A stretch of DNA of 62,000 nucleotides, from positions 622,436 through 684,435 of the forward strand of contig NW_019091431.1 of assembly GCF_001949145.1 (NCBI RefSeq), written 5' to 3'. The notes under the pieces were generated by a model. That model saw only the letters and a program-made list of their open reading frames with translations. It was not told the DNA's origin and did no database searches. Origin of the DNA: Acanthaster planci. Lineage: Eukaryota > Echinodermata > Asteroidea > Valvatida > Acanthasteridae. Position numbers and translations under genes: made by a program. Below are positions 1-12,375 of the stretch, in pieces (within the stretch, counting starts at the first letter, position 1; every line of letters starts with the position of its first letter).

Positions 1-602
1 TGTCAGAGCTGTACATAGAGAGAGCAGCGCCAACTTTAGGCTTTGGAACCAATATGAATGTTCATTGTATGAACAGGACAGCCTGCAGCTGTTGTGCGTC
101 CAATGCCCATCTGCACTGACGCCACAATATTGGTTCCAACAATTCAGTCACTCATGTCGTAACTCTGTCTATAAACAGCTCTGGTGGCAGTGAGATGGTC
201 AATGCCTTCAGAGATTTTTCTGTTATAATGTACTCTGGAGGATTATTTTGTTAACATAAACCTGCAGGTTATCTCAATTGCAGAACTGGAAAGCAAGAAT
301 CCTTGAGACAAGGAACAAATGCAGACGTCTCCAAAAATGTGAGTATGCCAGTTCTTCATTCATCATTCTATTTGCTAAGCAAAGAAATTCTTATTCAGCA
401 AAAGTTGTCAACCCGCCCAGTTGTCATGTGAGATGTCATGTACTTCCTGTGACTGATACCCGGCCAATTGCTGTTCAGCACATAATTTTGCTTTACAGTA
501 TTTTCTTCATTGCCGTAAGTACATGTAAAGCTACTTTCCTAACCTCTCCTTTCCTGTGGGGGTAACAGCCACACCCACCCTCTTCTGATGATCAGAACCT
601 AC
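1..602. other. Downstream intron of the WDFY gene
   Basis: No further WDFY exon (fifth WD repeat onward) could be read here on the minus strand. The sequence shows no repeat or other gene that I recognise. The plus-strand ORF at 278..565 has no protein-like features. Confidence 0.6.
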
Positions 603-715
603 CAGAATGTCCTTTGAGTGATGTGATGACTTGATGACCGTTGTCCATCACTTTCAAGACCGTGATCTGGCCAGAGTAGTCAGCAACAAAAGCATGCTTG
701 GTCTCCTCATCAAAT
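603..715 (-). CDS. WDFY2: WDFY exon 5
   Basis: A 113-base exon encoding [20 protein letters not shown], then KVMDNG and SLKGHS, with a TCTG|GTAGG donor. The acceptor is the CTAAG at 717..716. An upstream CCAG at 728..727 would put a stop in frame after exon 4, so it was rejected. The Gly codon is split and continues in an exon outside the window. Confidence 0.9.
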
Positions 716-3700
716 CTTAGCAGACACTGGAGTTAAGGAAATCACCATTTTGCCTACACTTGCCTAAATGATAGAACCTTGTCTAGAAAAATAACCAATA
801 TGTACCCAATGGAAATTGTAGGATACATTGTAAATACATGCATGGAGGAAATCTGCATTCCAAGGATGTGACTTGATTTGTTTAATTACAAGTTATTATT
901 AGCACTGTAACCTAAATCAAGGTTTTCAAGAACTACAAGAAATGCTTTCTGTCAGATAAAACATTGAACAATGTGAATCCTGCAACAAACTTAAAACCAG
1001 CAGTTGAAAGCCAATTCAGTATGGACGGAATATTTATTTCAATGAGCCACGTGTTTGAGCCTTTCCTGAATAACAAGCGTAATTTCGAATCATAATCACC
1101 TTTTTAGTTGTAAAACTTGATCTTCACTGACACCTTACCTAAGTTCCCTCTGACTAGTCATTAAGGTCATGATCCCTGTATGCAGTATGCTGTGAATGAT
1201 ATTAGAGCTTTGTACCTCCATACTTCCTTATAAAGGATACTGTAATGCCGTGCCCCAGGCCTCTAATTTGTAACCGCCCAGGCGCCGACCTGTCTCGCTG
1301 CAATGCCACTGGAAGAACTTATCTCTGCCCAAACTCAGCACAAGCTCAGTCAGTACGGAAAAAAAGACATCGGTCACACGACTCTGGTGAGCTGAACCAA
1401 AAGGAGAGGAAAGGTTGGGTACATCAAACAGAAATGATCCAAAGGATGATGGAAACTAGAAGCCTGAGATATTTGGTAACAACGCCTGATGACATAAAAA
1501 CAATAACAATTCGTTTGATGGTAGCAAGTACAAAAATATCCCCCTCTCATTTTGGATTTATTCCTGGTTTTGTCTGTGACCTTTTCAGGCTATTTAACTT
1601 AAAATCTTTTGAGCACCCTCAACGTCTGGCACTCTGTGATTTCTTTAAATCATTCACTCATTGTCAAAGACCAAGCTAACATGTCTTTTTTGTCTTCGCC
1701 TACACAGGAATTAAATTGTATTTGCTGATACATCAAGAATATGTCCAGTCCCTCATTTCTCAAATAAAAGAAATGCCGGACTATGTAAGAGGAATACGAT
1801 GTATTAACTTTCAGCACTGACAGAAACCCTTTTCATGCAGGCTTCAAGTCCAAAAGAAGACAGGTGGATACAAAGTTGACGTTTCAGGGTCTTGAATCAA
1901 AACTTTGACAATTAAAATGTCTCTGACTTGATTCTATCTCACCAAGATATTCCCGCCTTGTCTTTAAGCTGTTGTAATCCTCTGAGATGCTGAACTCAGA
2001 GATAATGCCATTGTCCAGACCAACAAATAGCCTTCTGGTCTCTGGGTTAAACTCCATGGTAGAGCAGGAGGCTAAAATATTGTAGAGAAGTTGAAAACAA
2101 TGACCGATTAATAAAAACATTTAGTCTTACCCTGGGCAACTGATCACAGCTACATATACAAGCCAAAAACAAAGTCTAAAGTTACAAACAAAGGATTACT
2201 AGAAAGCTATGAAACTAGATATCTAAAAAACAACCAGACTCCGACATGATAAAGAGCAGAACCTGTTATACATGTACACTGTATCAACCCTAACCCTCCT
2301 CAATCCTTCACCTGTTGGAGGACTGAAGAGTGTTAGGGTTAAGGTTGAAGATTTGAGTCAGTGTTGTATCCCAGACCAAGACCGAGACCAGGTCTCAAGA
2401 CCTACATGTACATGTACAAGACTGATTTGGTGCAAGTACCTTGCATTGAGTGGCAGATGCTGGGCCAGTACAATCCAGAATCTCTCTTCAACCATACTCG
2501 AACCGTTCTATGAACAGATGTACAAAAACATTGTTCAGGTGTTTACATCAAACAGAATCAGAATGGATGTCTCAGGACAAGGCTATGTAATGTATCATAT
2601 CATAAAACCTCAGGTTTCAAGGCAGACATGTCCGCCATGACCCTAATACTGGCCATTAATGTCACCTTGAACATGTTGTCTCAAAAGCATTTAGACATCT
2701 CTATTTTTTTCCTTCAGCTGCATATACAACACCAGAAAGCAATAATACATCTTTAAAAGTCAACTTTAGCAGGGAAAATAATGACAAATTTACTTAGAAA
2801 AAAACCTTTTCAGACCAGAGACTCATTTGTAAACAAAGTGTCAAGTGATGGGCAGGTAGGGTAATCTTTCCTTAGGATAAGCTCCTAATCACAAAGTTAC
2901 AATGAACACACACGCACAAACAATATGAGGGAAAGAGTTCCATATACAGGCCTCCTGATGCCCTATGCACAAGCCCTATGAAACTGGTCTGAGAAATTCC
3001 AAGTGTTTTGTAAGTACAGGACTTGGTTTTTTTTCTCCTAAATTGAACTTTTCTGGAAGTGTTTTGCTTTCTGACGGCTAATAGGTCACTGTAGGGAATA
3101 ATTACTAGCATCCATATATGTAATTCTTCCCAAAATGAGAACTGTCTAGGCGTGCAGGAAGCCTGACATTAGGCACTACACGCAGCTTCAGTACTGGTCC
3201 GTTATCATTTTAATAAACATGTTGAAACGTAAAAGTTCCAAATACATGAAATGTTGGCTATGGCTTAGACATGAAATGCATGATGATGGAGCCTGGTCAT
3301 ACTTGTTGTAAGATGGGAGTTATATAGTGTTTAGGAACATGCACAAATGAGTGAGGGGACTGTTCATTTAGGAGCTCATTTTCTTAAATAGGAAACTGTG
3401 ATTCAAATTAGTCTTTTACTGCACGCTCTGGTTCCTTTATTTAATTTCAATTTTTTTGAAATTTCAAGTGAAACCAACATTTAATTTATTGAAATAAGGC
3501 ACAAATAAGAACAAAGCTTTCATGAAAATATGAATTGTAAGCTTCTCAGTGAAAATCCACACTGATCTTGGGGTAGGTACCTGTGGCCAACAAAAATGTC
3601 CCAAAACATCTCAAAATATCCCCAGTTTAAATCTACATTTCTTTGCTTTGCGGAGACCGATACAATCCAAACTTATATCAAAATGTTGCTTGTGACATCC

Positions 3701-4201
3701 TCTCCAAGCATGTCATGTCAAAAAGAAAAGAGAAAAATAACTGAAAACTTTAAGGGACTCCCTTGCCCACATTCATGGGCCTAGGCCTAATCGTTCACAT
3801 TCAGTGCTAGCCACGATATTTGCATTCAAGATAAGTAGAACTGTAAATTCTTCATAAAAATCTTAATGAAAACAGTATAGTCGGTCAGTCACGAGACCGG
3901 GGACATCTAGGGTCAATGATGGTTCAACAGTTCACTATCATGTCAATCATGTTTGTCGTGTTTGTTAATCACCATCTGACATTGTTAGTTACAAAAAATA
4001 ACTGACCACGACGGGGAACATGAAACGAATCACACGATCATATATTTCAAGACCACGGCATTACCTGTCTTCACTCACGCTGATGACCCCGTCTTCCTTA
4101 GGTATTATGATCGCTTTTGTGACTGTTCCATTACATCCTTCAAGTTTACTGACTAACACAGGCCTCCTCGTTTGAGGTCTAGTTCTGATTTCAGCAGCCA
4201 T
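603..4201 (-). CDS. WDFY2: WDFY1/WDFY2-type WD40 and FYVE protein, 5' part (5 exons, continues past base 1)
   Basis: Coding exons on the minus strand are 4201..4065, 2507..2440, 2071..1943, 1391..1241 and 715..603. All have GT-AG borders, and the phases agree at every junction. The start is the ATG at 4201, giving MAAEIRTRP, as in vertebrate WDFY proteins. Together the exons encode about 199 residues of the N-terminal WD40 propeller. Diagnostic stretches are [69 protein letters not shown] and YSGQITVLK. In the known family, seven WD40 repeats with an inserted FYVE zinc finger bind PI3P on early endosomes. WDFY2 scaffolds AKT and atypical PKC, and WDFY1 links to TLR signalling. The later repeats and the FYVE finger are not in the window. 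One invertebrate gene usually corresponds to both vertebrate paralogues, so the symbol denotes the family rather than proven orthology to WDFY2 over WDFY1. Confidence 0.93.
1241..1391 (-). CDS. WDFY2: WDFY exon 4
   Basis: A 151-base exon with a TTGGTTCAG acceptor and a TTACA|GTATCC donor. It encodes HQSRVT near the start and [20 protein letters not shown] later. The last two bases (CA) are completed by A from exon 5 to give Gln, reproducing the family sequence LQFD. A longer ORF on the opposite strand over this exon is only a shadow. Confidence 0.92.
1943..2071 (-). CDS. WDFY2: WDFY exon 3
   Basis: A 129-base exon with a TATTTTAG acceptor and a CTTG|GTGAG donor. It encodes [20 protein letters not shown] and then [13 protein letters not shown], the most family-specific stretch in the window. 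Reading through the donor would add residues with no counterpart in the family, so the splice is placed at 1943. Confidence 0.93.
2440..2507 (-). CDS. WDFY2: WDFY exon 2
   Basis: A 68-base exon with a TTCATAG acceptor and a CAAG|GTACTT donor. It reads [11 protein letters not shown], then LYWPS, closely matching the residues that follow the first blade in WDFY proteins. The first base completes the Arg codon of exon 1, and the last base begins an Ala codon completed by exon 3. Confidence 0.9.
4065..4201 (-). CDS. WDFY2: WDFY exon 1 (start codon exon)
   Basis: This exon holds the ATG and 45 full codons, beginning MAAEIRTRP and ending GVISVSEDR with the Arg codon split by the intron (AG|GTAATG donor). 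It carries the first blade of the propeller. The 5' flank is GC-poorer than a CpG island but contains a consensus CRE. Confidence 0.93.
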
Positions 4202-7200
4202 CTTTTACTGACTGTCTCGTCTATCAACGCAATCAGGCACAATGCATTGTATTACATGCACTGGGAATGAAGTAGACAGGGCCCTACCATTAAAGCGTTT
4301 GAATAGCTATTAAAGAAGCGGATACCAGACACATTTGTCTGGGAGTTTGGATGACGTCATTCCAAACACATGATTAGTCATTCTTGACTTATCACAGTGC
4401 CAGGGACGTCCATTCATTAATAAACTTCTTCATGCCTTGAACTATACGACCCTTGAAAGAAACTTGCAAAGGTCTCCATACTAAGACAATTTCTCTTTCA
4501 AAATAAAACTTAAAAAGATTATCATTATTTTTAATATATCATTACAATATGCAGAAGACTGGATGATGCCGATTTCGACCCCCACTAGCTATAGGATATT
4601 AAATAATTTAATTTCCCTTTGGAGGGAAATCAAACAGGGAAATGAGAGATGAGGAAAAGGTTCGGAGTCGTTGTTTTTCTGTTTAATCTATCTAAAAATT
4701 CCATTTTTATTTCAAACAACGGCAGTGGTATGCTGTATAATAAATCCAAATAGTTTTCATAAGAGCTCTCTTTTTAATGTGCCTTGACTTCCTTTCGCAA
4801 ACAACACAGTTTTGCATGACAGTTTTATCCAATCAAGGGCTTGTTTTCTCAAGTCGCGAGTCGTCTCTTGCGGGAAACTGCATTGTTCTCCTGTGAGAAA
4901 ACAGGTGTACTTTCTTTTCATATGCAAATTTATTATGGTTTCAACTTTTTGGACGAAACTATTTGACACACATGGGCATTCATAGAGATGGTTGAAATCT
5001 TTCGAGAGTTACATCAATTAAATATTGCAAACAAGCTGAAACAAACTTTGCCCAGATATTCCAGTGTGTTTTAAACTCAAATTCTGTCTCTGCATCTATA
5101 AAGAGGCGGATAAAGTCACTAGTTAGAAACAATTTGTCCCCGTCGAAAAGTTGCGATCGCCCTTATTAGTTCGAGGCACGCGTGCATGTAACTCTACTTG
5201 TAATTGTGTGTGTACGTGAGCGGCGGTACGCGACAGCCATTTTGTTTGCCCGGGAATTTATTATCCTGCTCTGGAAATAAAACAAGTTCAAGAAAAGATT
5301 GGAAAGAAGGCGGGAAACTACGTAGACCGCAACATAACATTTTACTCTTTAAGAAAGCGAATTCATGTCGCCTAAAAACAACGCCGTTAAGGAAACAATG
5401 TACCTTTGAAAGACTGCTGGACTCCGTCGTTTTGTTGGCAAGGTAGGCAGTCTACATGTATATACATTTTGTTGAAGGCCAGGGTCTTCAGGGAGCATAC
5501 TGAAAACTCAAATTTGTACAGCTTCGATTATTTTGTATGAATAATTGCAAGTAGACTTGCTGGCACATTCTTTAGTACATTCAAAGATTTCAAAATAAGA
5601 TTGGAAAGCTTCCTGATGGCGAAATGCTCTTCTCTCTGTCTGATCAAGATAAACTGTTCAAGATTAATTTCAACTCGCACATCTCTTTCTACGACAGTTA
5701 AAACTACGGTTTGGAGTACATCCCGTGGCTAAATTGCCCAACTTTGAGAGGAGTCTTGTTCACAGAAGACCGTGACCTGGATAGTTTGACACACAAACTG
5801 TATCCCTCAGTTTAACTTAAGGACAAGGTCAGGTAAGATTGTATTTTGATCATGTAATTCCATGCAGGTCAATTCGAAAGAGGTTGAAACTCGAAATAGC
5901 TCTTGCAGTGACAGGCTGAGTCAACACTGAAGTGTAATTGAAAAAAAATGTTAAATTCCATTTAGCCATCTTGAAGTCTTTAATACATCCAGTTTTTCTG
6001 ACATCTTCTTGGTTGTGTCCAGTTCTTTCTCATTGGAAGTATTTTTCTAGGGTCCATCAATTCCTGTGGATTATGGTGATACTTTCAATCTTGCTGTCAA
6101 CAGTGAAGTTTTATGGCATAATTTTAGACAGAATTTCTTTTGAGAACTCCTTGTTTTATCATTTTAAGAATAACATTGATGTAATAGAACTGCAAAGCTA
6201 ACTTTAAAATACACATCAAAACCCTTTAAAACTTCAAAAAAAATTCATAATCGAAAAACGAATTCAGAAGGGAATATGTAATTTTAACAAGTTCTTCACT
6301 CCTCCAAAATGGATTTGTTTGCTGTCCCGATCCATAGTTTATGATCACCCGTCTTCCCAGAAACGATTCCATATCCAATGCGTTTTGGAATGTACTATCT
6401 TCCATCTCAATCTGTTGATAAGTCATTCACTGCCCGCTAGAGACTCGGGCGTCAGCTCATCACGCGATCTCATGCAGTGTTTGCTCAACCGTAAGAGGGC
6501 GCTGCAGAAGCGTTATCACGAACAGCTTTAGATGATCCCGTATAATTACAGAACCCACAAAACATAATGACAGGATATGTAAAAACAACTGATAATTGAC
6601 TAGCATAGGCTACACCTCCTTATTTTTCCTCTGTGCATCCCCAATAAAAAAGGGAAGTGACTGAGAGTATTTTCGTTGCACAACTGAATATAATATAGAA
6701 ATGCAATTTTACATCTGTCACCTGACTGAAGTGCAAATATTTTTTTTTAATTTCGTAGGCCTATGTGAAAGAAATTGTACTTTTTCATATCTTCATATTC
6801 AGGAAAATCCAACATATGCTGCTGCCCTGTCTTCAGTAGCTAGCCACGTGTTGAAATTAAACCCTACCGCTGTCTTAAAAAATAATTACAGGCGCATAAA
6901 TGTCTTGGGACCGAAAAAAGAGTAAAAAATTACCTTTAGAACCAATAGCCTTCTAAAAACTCTTGTCGGATTAACTGCTGAACAATTTTTGAAGTCCTTT
7001 TGCATACTCTGGATATAGCAACTGTATTACTCTGGAGGTATTGTATTGCTAAGTCGATAGGTTAATTAAAGCATCTAGTCCTTTTCTTTCGACATACATG
7101 TATATCTATAACCTAGGACAAGAGGAATTGTCTTGTTGATTTCAGTTTGCACAGTAAGTCACCAATTCATTGAGTGTTACCTGAATATTGCATGGCTGCC

Positions 7201-10200
7201 CGGATTTCCAGCACTCAACAACTGACATGTCATCAACGTACATGTATATGAACATGAAGACGTCGACAGTCACAGGCTTTATACTATTTATCCTACCTTG
7301 TGAGGAGTAAGACTGGTTTGACTTAGTTCCCCCTTGGGAAACCAGCGAATAGGCCGGGCTTTCCAGGGGGTTCAGCGGTACTACAGCTGTCGACTGCCGC
7401 TATTTGTAAGCCAGGAACAGTCGATAAGGACTTCTTTATGTGAAAATTGACTTCAGCTTATTTGGATCAGAATTTAGGGGGCGGAGCGTTTATCATAATA
7501 TGGATGTATTCCAAGTTTCCGGAGAGAGAGAGAGCATTAAGTGAGGATCTTAATTTTAAAAGCAACTTTCATTTCCGTTCAGGTCTTCTGCCCATTCGAT
7601 AGTTGGTAATCCGTCTACCAAATGAAATTTATATGGCGCTGTTGGGCACAGGTCATGCTATCTTTCACTTGCTGGTTTTGTAATATGTGAACTCATATTT
7701 GGCGGCACGGCACGGTATTGTGCTTTGACTTGCCAACGAGAGAATGTATTTGGACATTTGTGTGAAGATCACTTCTAATGTCGGCTACAATATGATCTAG
7801 TAGATGATGTATTCATGTTATCAACCACCTGTCGGTTGTCAGTAAGGAGAGGAGCTATGTGAAGTTGATTGAAATCACCAAGTTTTACAAAAGCCAGGGC
7901 AGTGCTTCGACGAAATGCAATACTGTGTATACCTGTTGTCGTTTACGTAGGGATGTCCAATCACAACCATCCAAATAAGCGACGCCAAACTTAGGGCGGT
8001 GTATTTGGTGTTTGTTAATGTATAGAGGAGTTTTTCTAGGACCCCCTGCAGGATGACCTGTTGTAACACCGCGATGTTCGTTAAGTTTTATAGCTTTTCC
8101 ATTTTAGTTTCACGCAAGATTTGTCTGACAAGTGAAAACATTCAGTTAGGGTATAAGGACCTGAGGGGAACGTTTATACCCAGAGAACAAAAAATCACGC
8201 ATAGAAACCCATATCATTATGATGTCATTAACGGGACTCAAACCAGCCACACAAGAGGAGGAAGGAACAGGTAAGAATGCCAACTATTCTAAAATACTCG
8301 GTTGAAATTTCCAAAGTACTGCCGCTTCTATATATTTGTCACTGGCAAGATTGTGTGATTTCATATCTCGAAGTCAGCACATTAAATGCTGGACGTCCCA
8401 AAATGGTCATGAAGATATATAGGGAAGGCTGCTTGACAAGCATGAAATTGAAAATTAATTCAGAATCCACGCATCCGTTATTAAGGAGACACCTGCACGA
8501 GTCATTATAAAAACACATCCAGCAAACCGTGACGCGTCTATGTATCGTTTACGAAATAGGCAAAGAGATTACCCCTCCCCTTTCTTTTTCAGTAATGCTC
8601 TTGCGTCATTTGAGGAAGAAGTGTCCACCCACAATCGATGGGGCAGTTAATTTGTGAAACGCTCACCCTGTGCGGCGCAAGATAACGGTTGCCAATTTCC
8701 ATGTTTCACCGTGTGTTTATGCTATTTTATGCAGCTTCCCTTAGGCACTTATTTCCCCACCTTCAACTCGATCTTTCCAAACTGACATTGTTGTGTTGAG
8801 CTCCTGTATCGTCGTTGGCAATTGTCCAGCGACCTTCTCGAAACCAGGCGGATTTAATACTTGGCATCATACCTCGGGCACTCTATTAGCCACACCAAGC
8901 AAAAAGTATATACCGAGAAAAGTGGACGAATGAAAATGAATAACACGGGTTACCAACTAAAAATCAACGTCAGTCAAAGTCATTGCTGCTAACAGGCTGA
9001 TACAGTTTTGAACGGTAAATTGACTAAGAAAATAGTCTTGTTGTCAGCTTTTGGAGAATTGTCGTTTTTTTTTCGTCTTATACCCGGCGTTTAAGTACAA
9101 ATCATTGTCACTTCTTTCCCGTGACGAGTTCATGCACATGTTCACTATAAAATGGTTATTGTGATCGAAATAATTTTGCCTGTTTTTTTTTCCAAATTTA
9201 CGTGTATCAAATACATTTTGTTTGGTAAAAAACAGCAACTCATTTACGAGAATACTTATCTCAGTGCTTGGCAGGCATTTCTGATAATTATCATTTTAGT
9301 CTCGGTCAATTGATTTCATCACGGCATGCACGATATTTACATCTTCACTGTCGCGGACCATCCTTTAGCAATAAATTACCACAAAATTGCTTTTAGATGG
9401 TGTTATCCCGTTACGTATCCCTATTTGAGGTCACATGCACGGGCGCGTTTTATTAAATTAAGAGAGCGCAAAAACCAACTGATCAGCAGCCCATTCGTGA
9501 TTGGTATGGTTTCTCTCCGGCCAACATTTATCTGTTCTTAGTGTTTGAAACTCCCCCGAGATATCGCTGCCTGCCCACTCCTTGGAGATTGTGCTGGTTG
9601 CATGTTACCAAAGCTATCATATCAACGGCTACCATGTGAATGAAACAGCCAATTTGCGGCAAATTGGCGTCCGCTCAAAACGGGCATGCTGGAGTAAGAG
9701 ATTATCAAGTTACATCACTAGTAGCTCTCAGGCGTCCTTGCTCAGATTGGCTCGAGACAAAATGCGCAACTGTACTCAAATCTCAAATGGTCTGCTCCAT
9801 TCACGTGGATGTAGTCCGTTTTTCTCCCTTTCTCACTGACCTGGAATTGCGTCATCCCTTATAATCTTTCGTATGCAGCCCAAAGAATCGAAAATTACAA
9901 TTTTAATTGTGAATAGCACCAACATGTAGATTTGGGAAATCTAATTGGCATGATTGCAGAAGTTTGACATTTTGCACCTGCTAAAAATACATTTTTCAAG
10001 TTGATGTTTACGGTGATATCACTTTTGTTACATTAACACGTTACCGTATATTACAAAATGCCATAAGTGCTTGTGAACCACTTGCACGAAATTCTATCAA
10101 ATGCATGATAATATACAAAGTTCCTTGCCTGGATATTGCTTCGAATGCTAACAGGGACTGATCATGCATGAGCTTTGAAGCTTTTCATGATGAAGGTGGT

Positions 10201-10250
10201 AGGTTAGGTAAAAGGTATGCAATAGCACTATGTAAAGATACATCTTTTTA
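4202..10250. other. Intergenic region upstream of the WDFY gene
   Basis: Apart from the CRE near 4355, I see no gene here. Short ORFs on both strands lack splice-supported, domain-like or conserved content. The DNA is AT-rich, with scattered homopolymer runs. Confidence 0.55.
4352..4359. promoter_or_regulatory. Consensus CRE upstream of the WDFY gene
   Basis: The octamer TGACGTCA lies about 150 bases upstream of the WDFY start codon. It is the centre of a longer near-palindrome, GTTTGG...CCAAAC, spanning about 4345..4367. The octamer is the canonical CREB/ATF site; its use here is inferred from position only. Confidence 0.45.
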
Positions 10251-10354
10251 TGAGCATGTGTGGTTCTGAAACGAACAGGAGGTGCCCGGTACTCAACGTT
10301 TCGGACAGTATGCTCCGTCGTCAGGAGACTGTGTGGAGAAAAGGCATTAATCAC
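10250..10354 (-). repeat. Penelope-like or LINE tail fragment with hammerhead-like core
   Basis: On the minus strand CTGACGA (10324..10318) is followed by a short self-pairing segment (GGA...TCC) and then GAAAC (10302..10298), running on into GTTGAGTA. This CTGANGA-stem-GAAAC arrangement is the conserved core of hammerhead ribozymes. Hammerhead motifs are known from Penelope-like retroelements, and similar GAAACGTTG motifs are common in dispersed invertebrate repeats. No flanking stem I could be drawn and no reverse transcriptase is adjacent, so this is at best a decayed tail. Confidence 0.3.
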
Positions 10355-11789
10355 ATCTCTCAGTACTCTATCCCCAACACATTAAAATTTTCGGATTCCC
10401 CACACATCCTCAGCCGACAGCTTCAAAAAAGTTTCAAGGTGAGTACCCCCCCCCGAGCCCAATACCACTCCCCTGGTGTATTTCCAAAAACAAAACCAAA
10501 GGTGCTGCAGTGGTGTCAGTGAGGTTCTTTCTCAACATGGAGGCGTGGTTAGACCGCTGGGGGGTGAGAAAACTACAGGTAGGGTGCCAGAGGTGTGAAA
10601 CGTTACCCCTATCGCCTAGATTGAAATATCTTGCCGTTGTGTCTTCACTGACAGGTTCCAAAGCACGTGCGTCGGCATGACTACGTGCTTATAGCAGCTG
10701 CACCTCATGTAGTCCGGGAGGTAAGCGCCCCAATCGCTAACAACCTTGCCCGTAAATTGCAACTAGTCGTTTACTAGTAACATTTTAGAATCTGTAAGCA
10801 CCCGGAACGTCTCACCCCTTGCACAGCGACTAAACTTGATTGAGACACCCAAGAACCGGGGACCAAGCTTGCTGCCACATGCTGGTTGTCGTGAATTAGC
10901 GGAAAGAGTAATGCGGTTTACAATGAACTCTTGTCAGGTTGTCGAATAGTGCTGAATGACAGAGTTTTAGAAGAATCTCCACGCATCTCAAATCGATTTT
11001 TATCAAACTTGCCATTTCATTTAGCCACCTCCTTCATCAGATTATTGTAATCCATTTTCAGGGGACGTTTCAGTAACGTCACATTGAATGCGAGGAACAG
11101 GCGATCTCAGAGTTATTACATTAGTAGAGTGAATGCATGACAACAAAACACCAAGGAAATCTTTCTTTGCAACTACCAACCTTCAGCGAATAATACGGTG
11201 TAGTCAGTATTTTTCTTAGATTTATTTTACCAAAATGTAAACAACCGGTTCCATTTCTAACCAAATAATCACTAATACAGTCAAGTCAGACGAAGGAACA
11301 CCAAAGTCATTCCAAAGCCTTCCTGCTTAAATGAAATTGATTAATATAGCAGTGCTTTATTGCCAAGAAAAGTCGATAGTCAGCCGATGTCCTACACAAA
11401 TATGGTCGGATGGATTACCCTCTCGGTGATATGTTGACTTAGTGGACGTTGATGTCCCTGAGGAATTTTTAAAAAAAAATTCCATGTAATCCGTTACAAA
11501 AATACCGCTTTCAGTAACGTTAGGATATGCCTTTAAATTTCGTCAAATGATCACTGGATTACTGTTAGTATAATTTTGGCTCTACAAAACGTTATCAAAT
11601 TATATACTACTTCTACTTTGATGCTATATTGCTTGTTTTATTTTTATTACAATTGTTTTGGTTCTTGCTATTTTTCCAATTTGAACAGAAAAATCTACAC
11701 CTCTCCGTTTCGTGTCAGTTAAGGTTTCCCCACACTACGCTTAAAATAATTGAGGACATCTGTGCAATATGGGAGGAGTTTGCAGGAAG
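10355..11789. other. Intergenic region without recognised content
   Basis: A C9 run lies near 10447, and a short AT hairpin GGAATTTTT/AAAAATTCC lies near 11462..11484. No coding exon or named repeat was recognised. Confidence 0.5.
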
Positions 11790-12375
11790 ATACCAAAGAG
11801 CCCCTATCGGAATCCAAAAACCCACACTGCAAATGGCCTTAGTCATGGTCCACTAATACCTTATACAAAACAACCATTCAGCCATGTCTAGACTATGCCA
11901 GTTCTGTGTGGGGCAACTGCTCAATGACCAACAGGGAGACTCTTTCTAGGCTACAAAAAGAGCAGCCAGGATTGTTGCTAATAACTTTGATTATATTAAT
12001 TCTCATGATGATGATATCATGAGGGCCCTTTCTTGGCAGACTTTTGAGTAAAGGAGGGACAGTTATTTAGCTTGTAATATGTATACACGTGTTCATGATC
12101 TAGCCCCTGACAGGCTTTGTAATAATATTGAGATGCATGTTGATAGGCATGGATTTAAAACTAGAAACGCTGATTCTCTGAATGTTGTAGTCCCTTGGCC
12201 TAACATGGAATGTGTTATTAAAGCAATCTCTCGGGGCTATAAAGTCCAGAATGCATCCTGTTTTGATGGTTTTAAAATAATGTATAAGAAGCTTTTTTTA
12301 ATTAGGTTATTTTTTAACACTATTGTGGTCTTATCGGTTAATCTTACTTTGTCTCTGTACTGCACAGGACGCTGA
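11790..12375 (+). mobile_element. Decayed non-LTR retrotransposon, C-terminal reverse transcriptase fragment
   Basis: The plus strand reads in broken frames through the region after the catalytic palm of jockey/CR1-like LINE reverse transcriptases. It shows CLDYASSVWGNC, then SRLQK, a one-base frame change, then RAARIVANN, an internal stop after SWQTFE, then RRDSYLACNMYTRVHDLAPD and FKTRNADSLNVVVPWPN. The order (DYxSxVW, LQxRAAR, RRxxxLxxMY, LAPxxL, TRNxxxLxVP) is typical of these elements. The frameshift and stop show it is dead. The catalytic YxDD part is absent, so this is a 5'-truncated copy. The exact family was not determined. Confidence 0.8.

Larger units (their letters stand above)
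716..4064. other. WDFY introns 1 to 4
   Basis: The introns are 2508..4064, 2072..2439, 1392..1942 and 716..1240, interrupted by exons 2 to 4. The 368-base intron 2072..2439 holds an imperfect inverted repeat with telomere-like CCCTAA arms at 2286..2340 and a GAGACC-A-GGTCTC palindrome near 2385. Nothing else was recognised. Confidence 0.6.

Noticed and set aside
726-728. Alternative acceptor CCAG for WDFY exon 5
   Set aside because: With the exon 4 donor it introduces an immediate stop. The CTAAG acceptor at 717..716 restores the family sequence.
1245-1679. 144-residue plus-strand ORF
   Set aside because: Its first part lies antisense to WDFY exon 4, which has strong family similarity and splice support on the minus strand. 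The remainder has no domain-like content.
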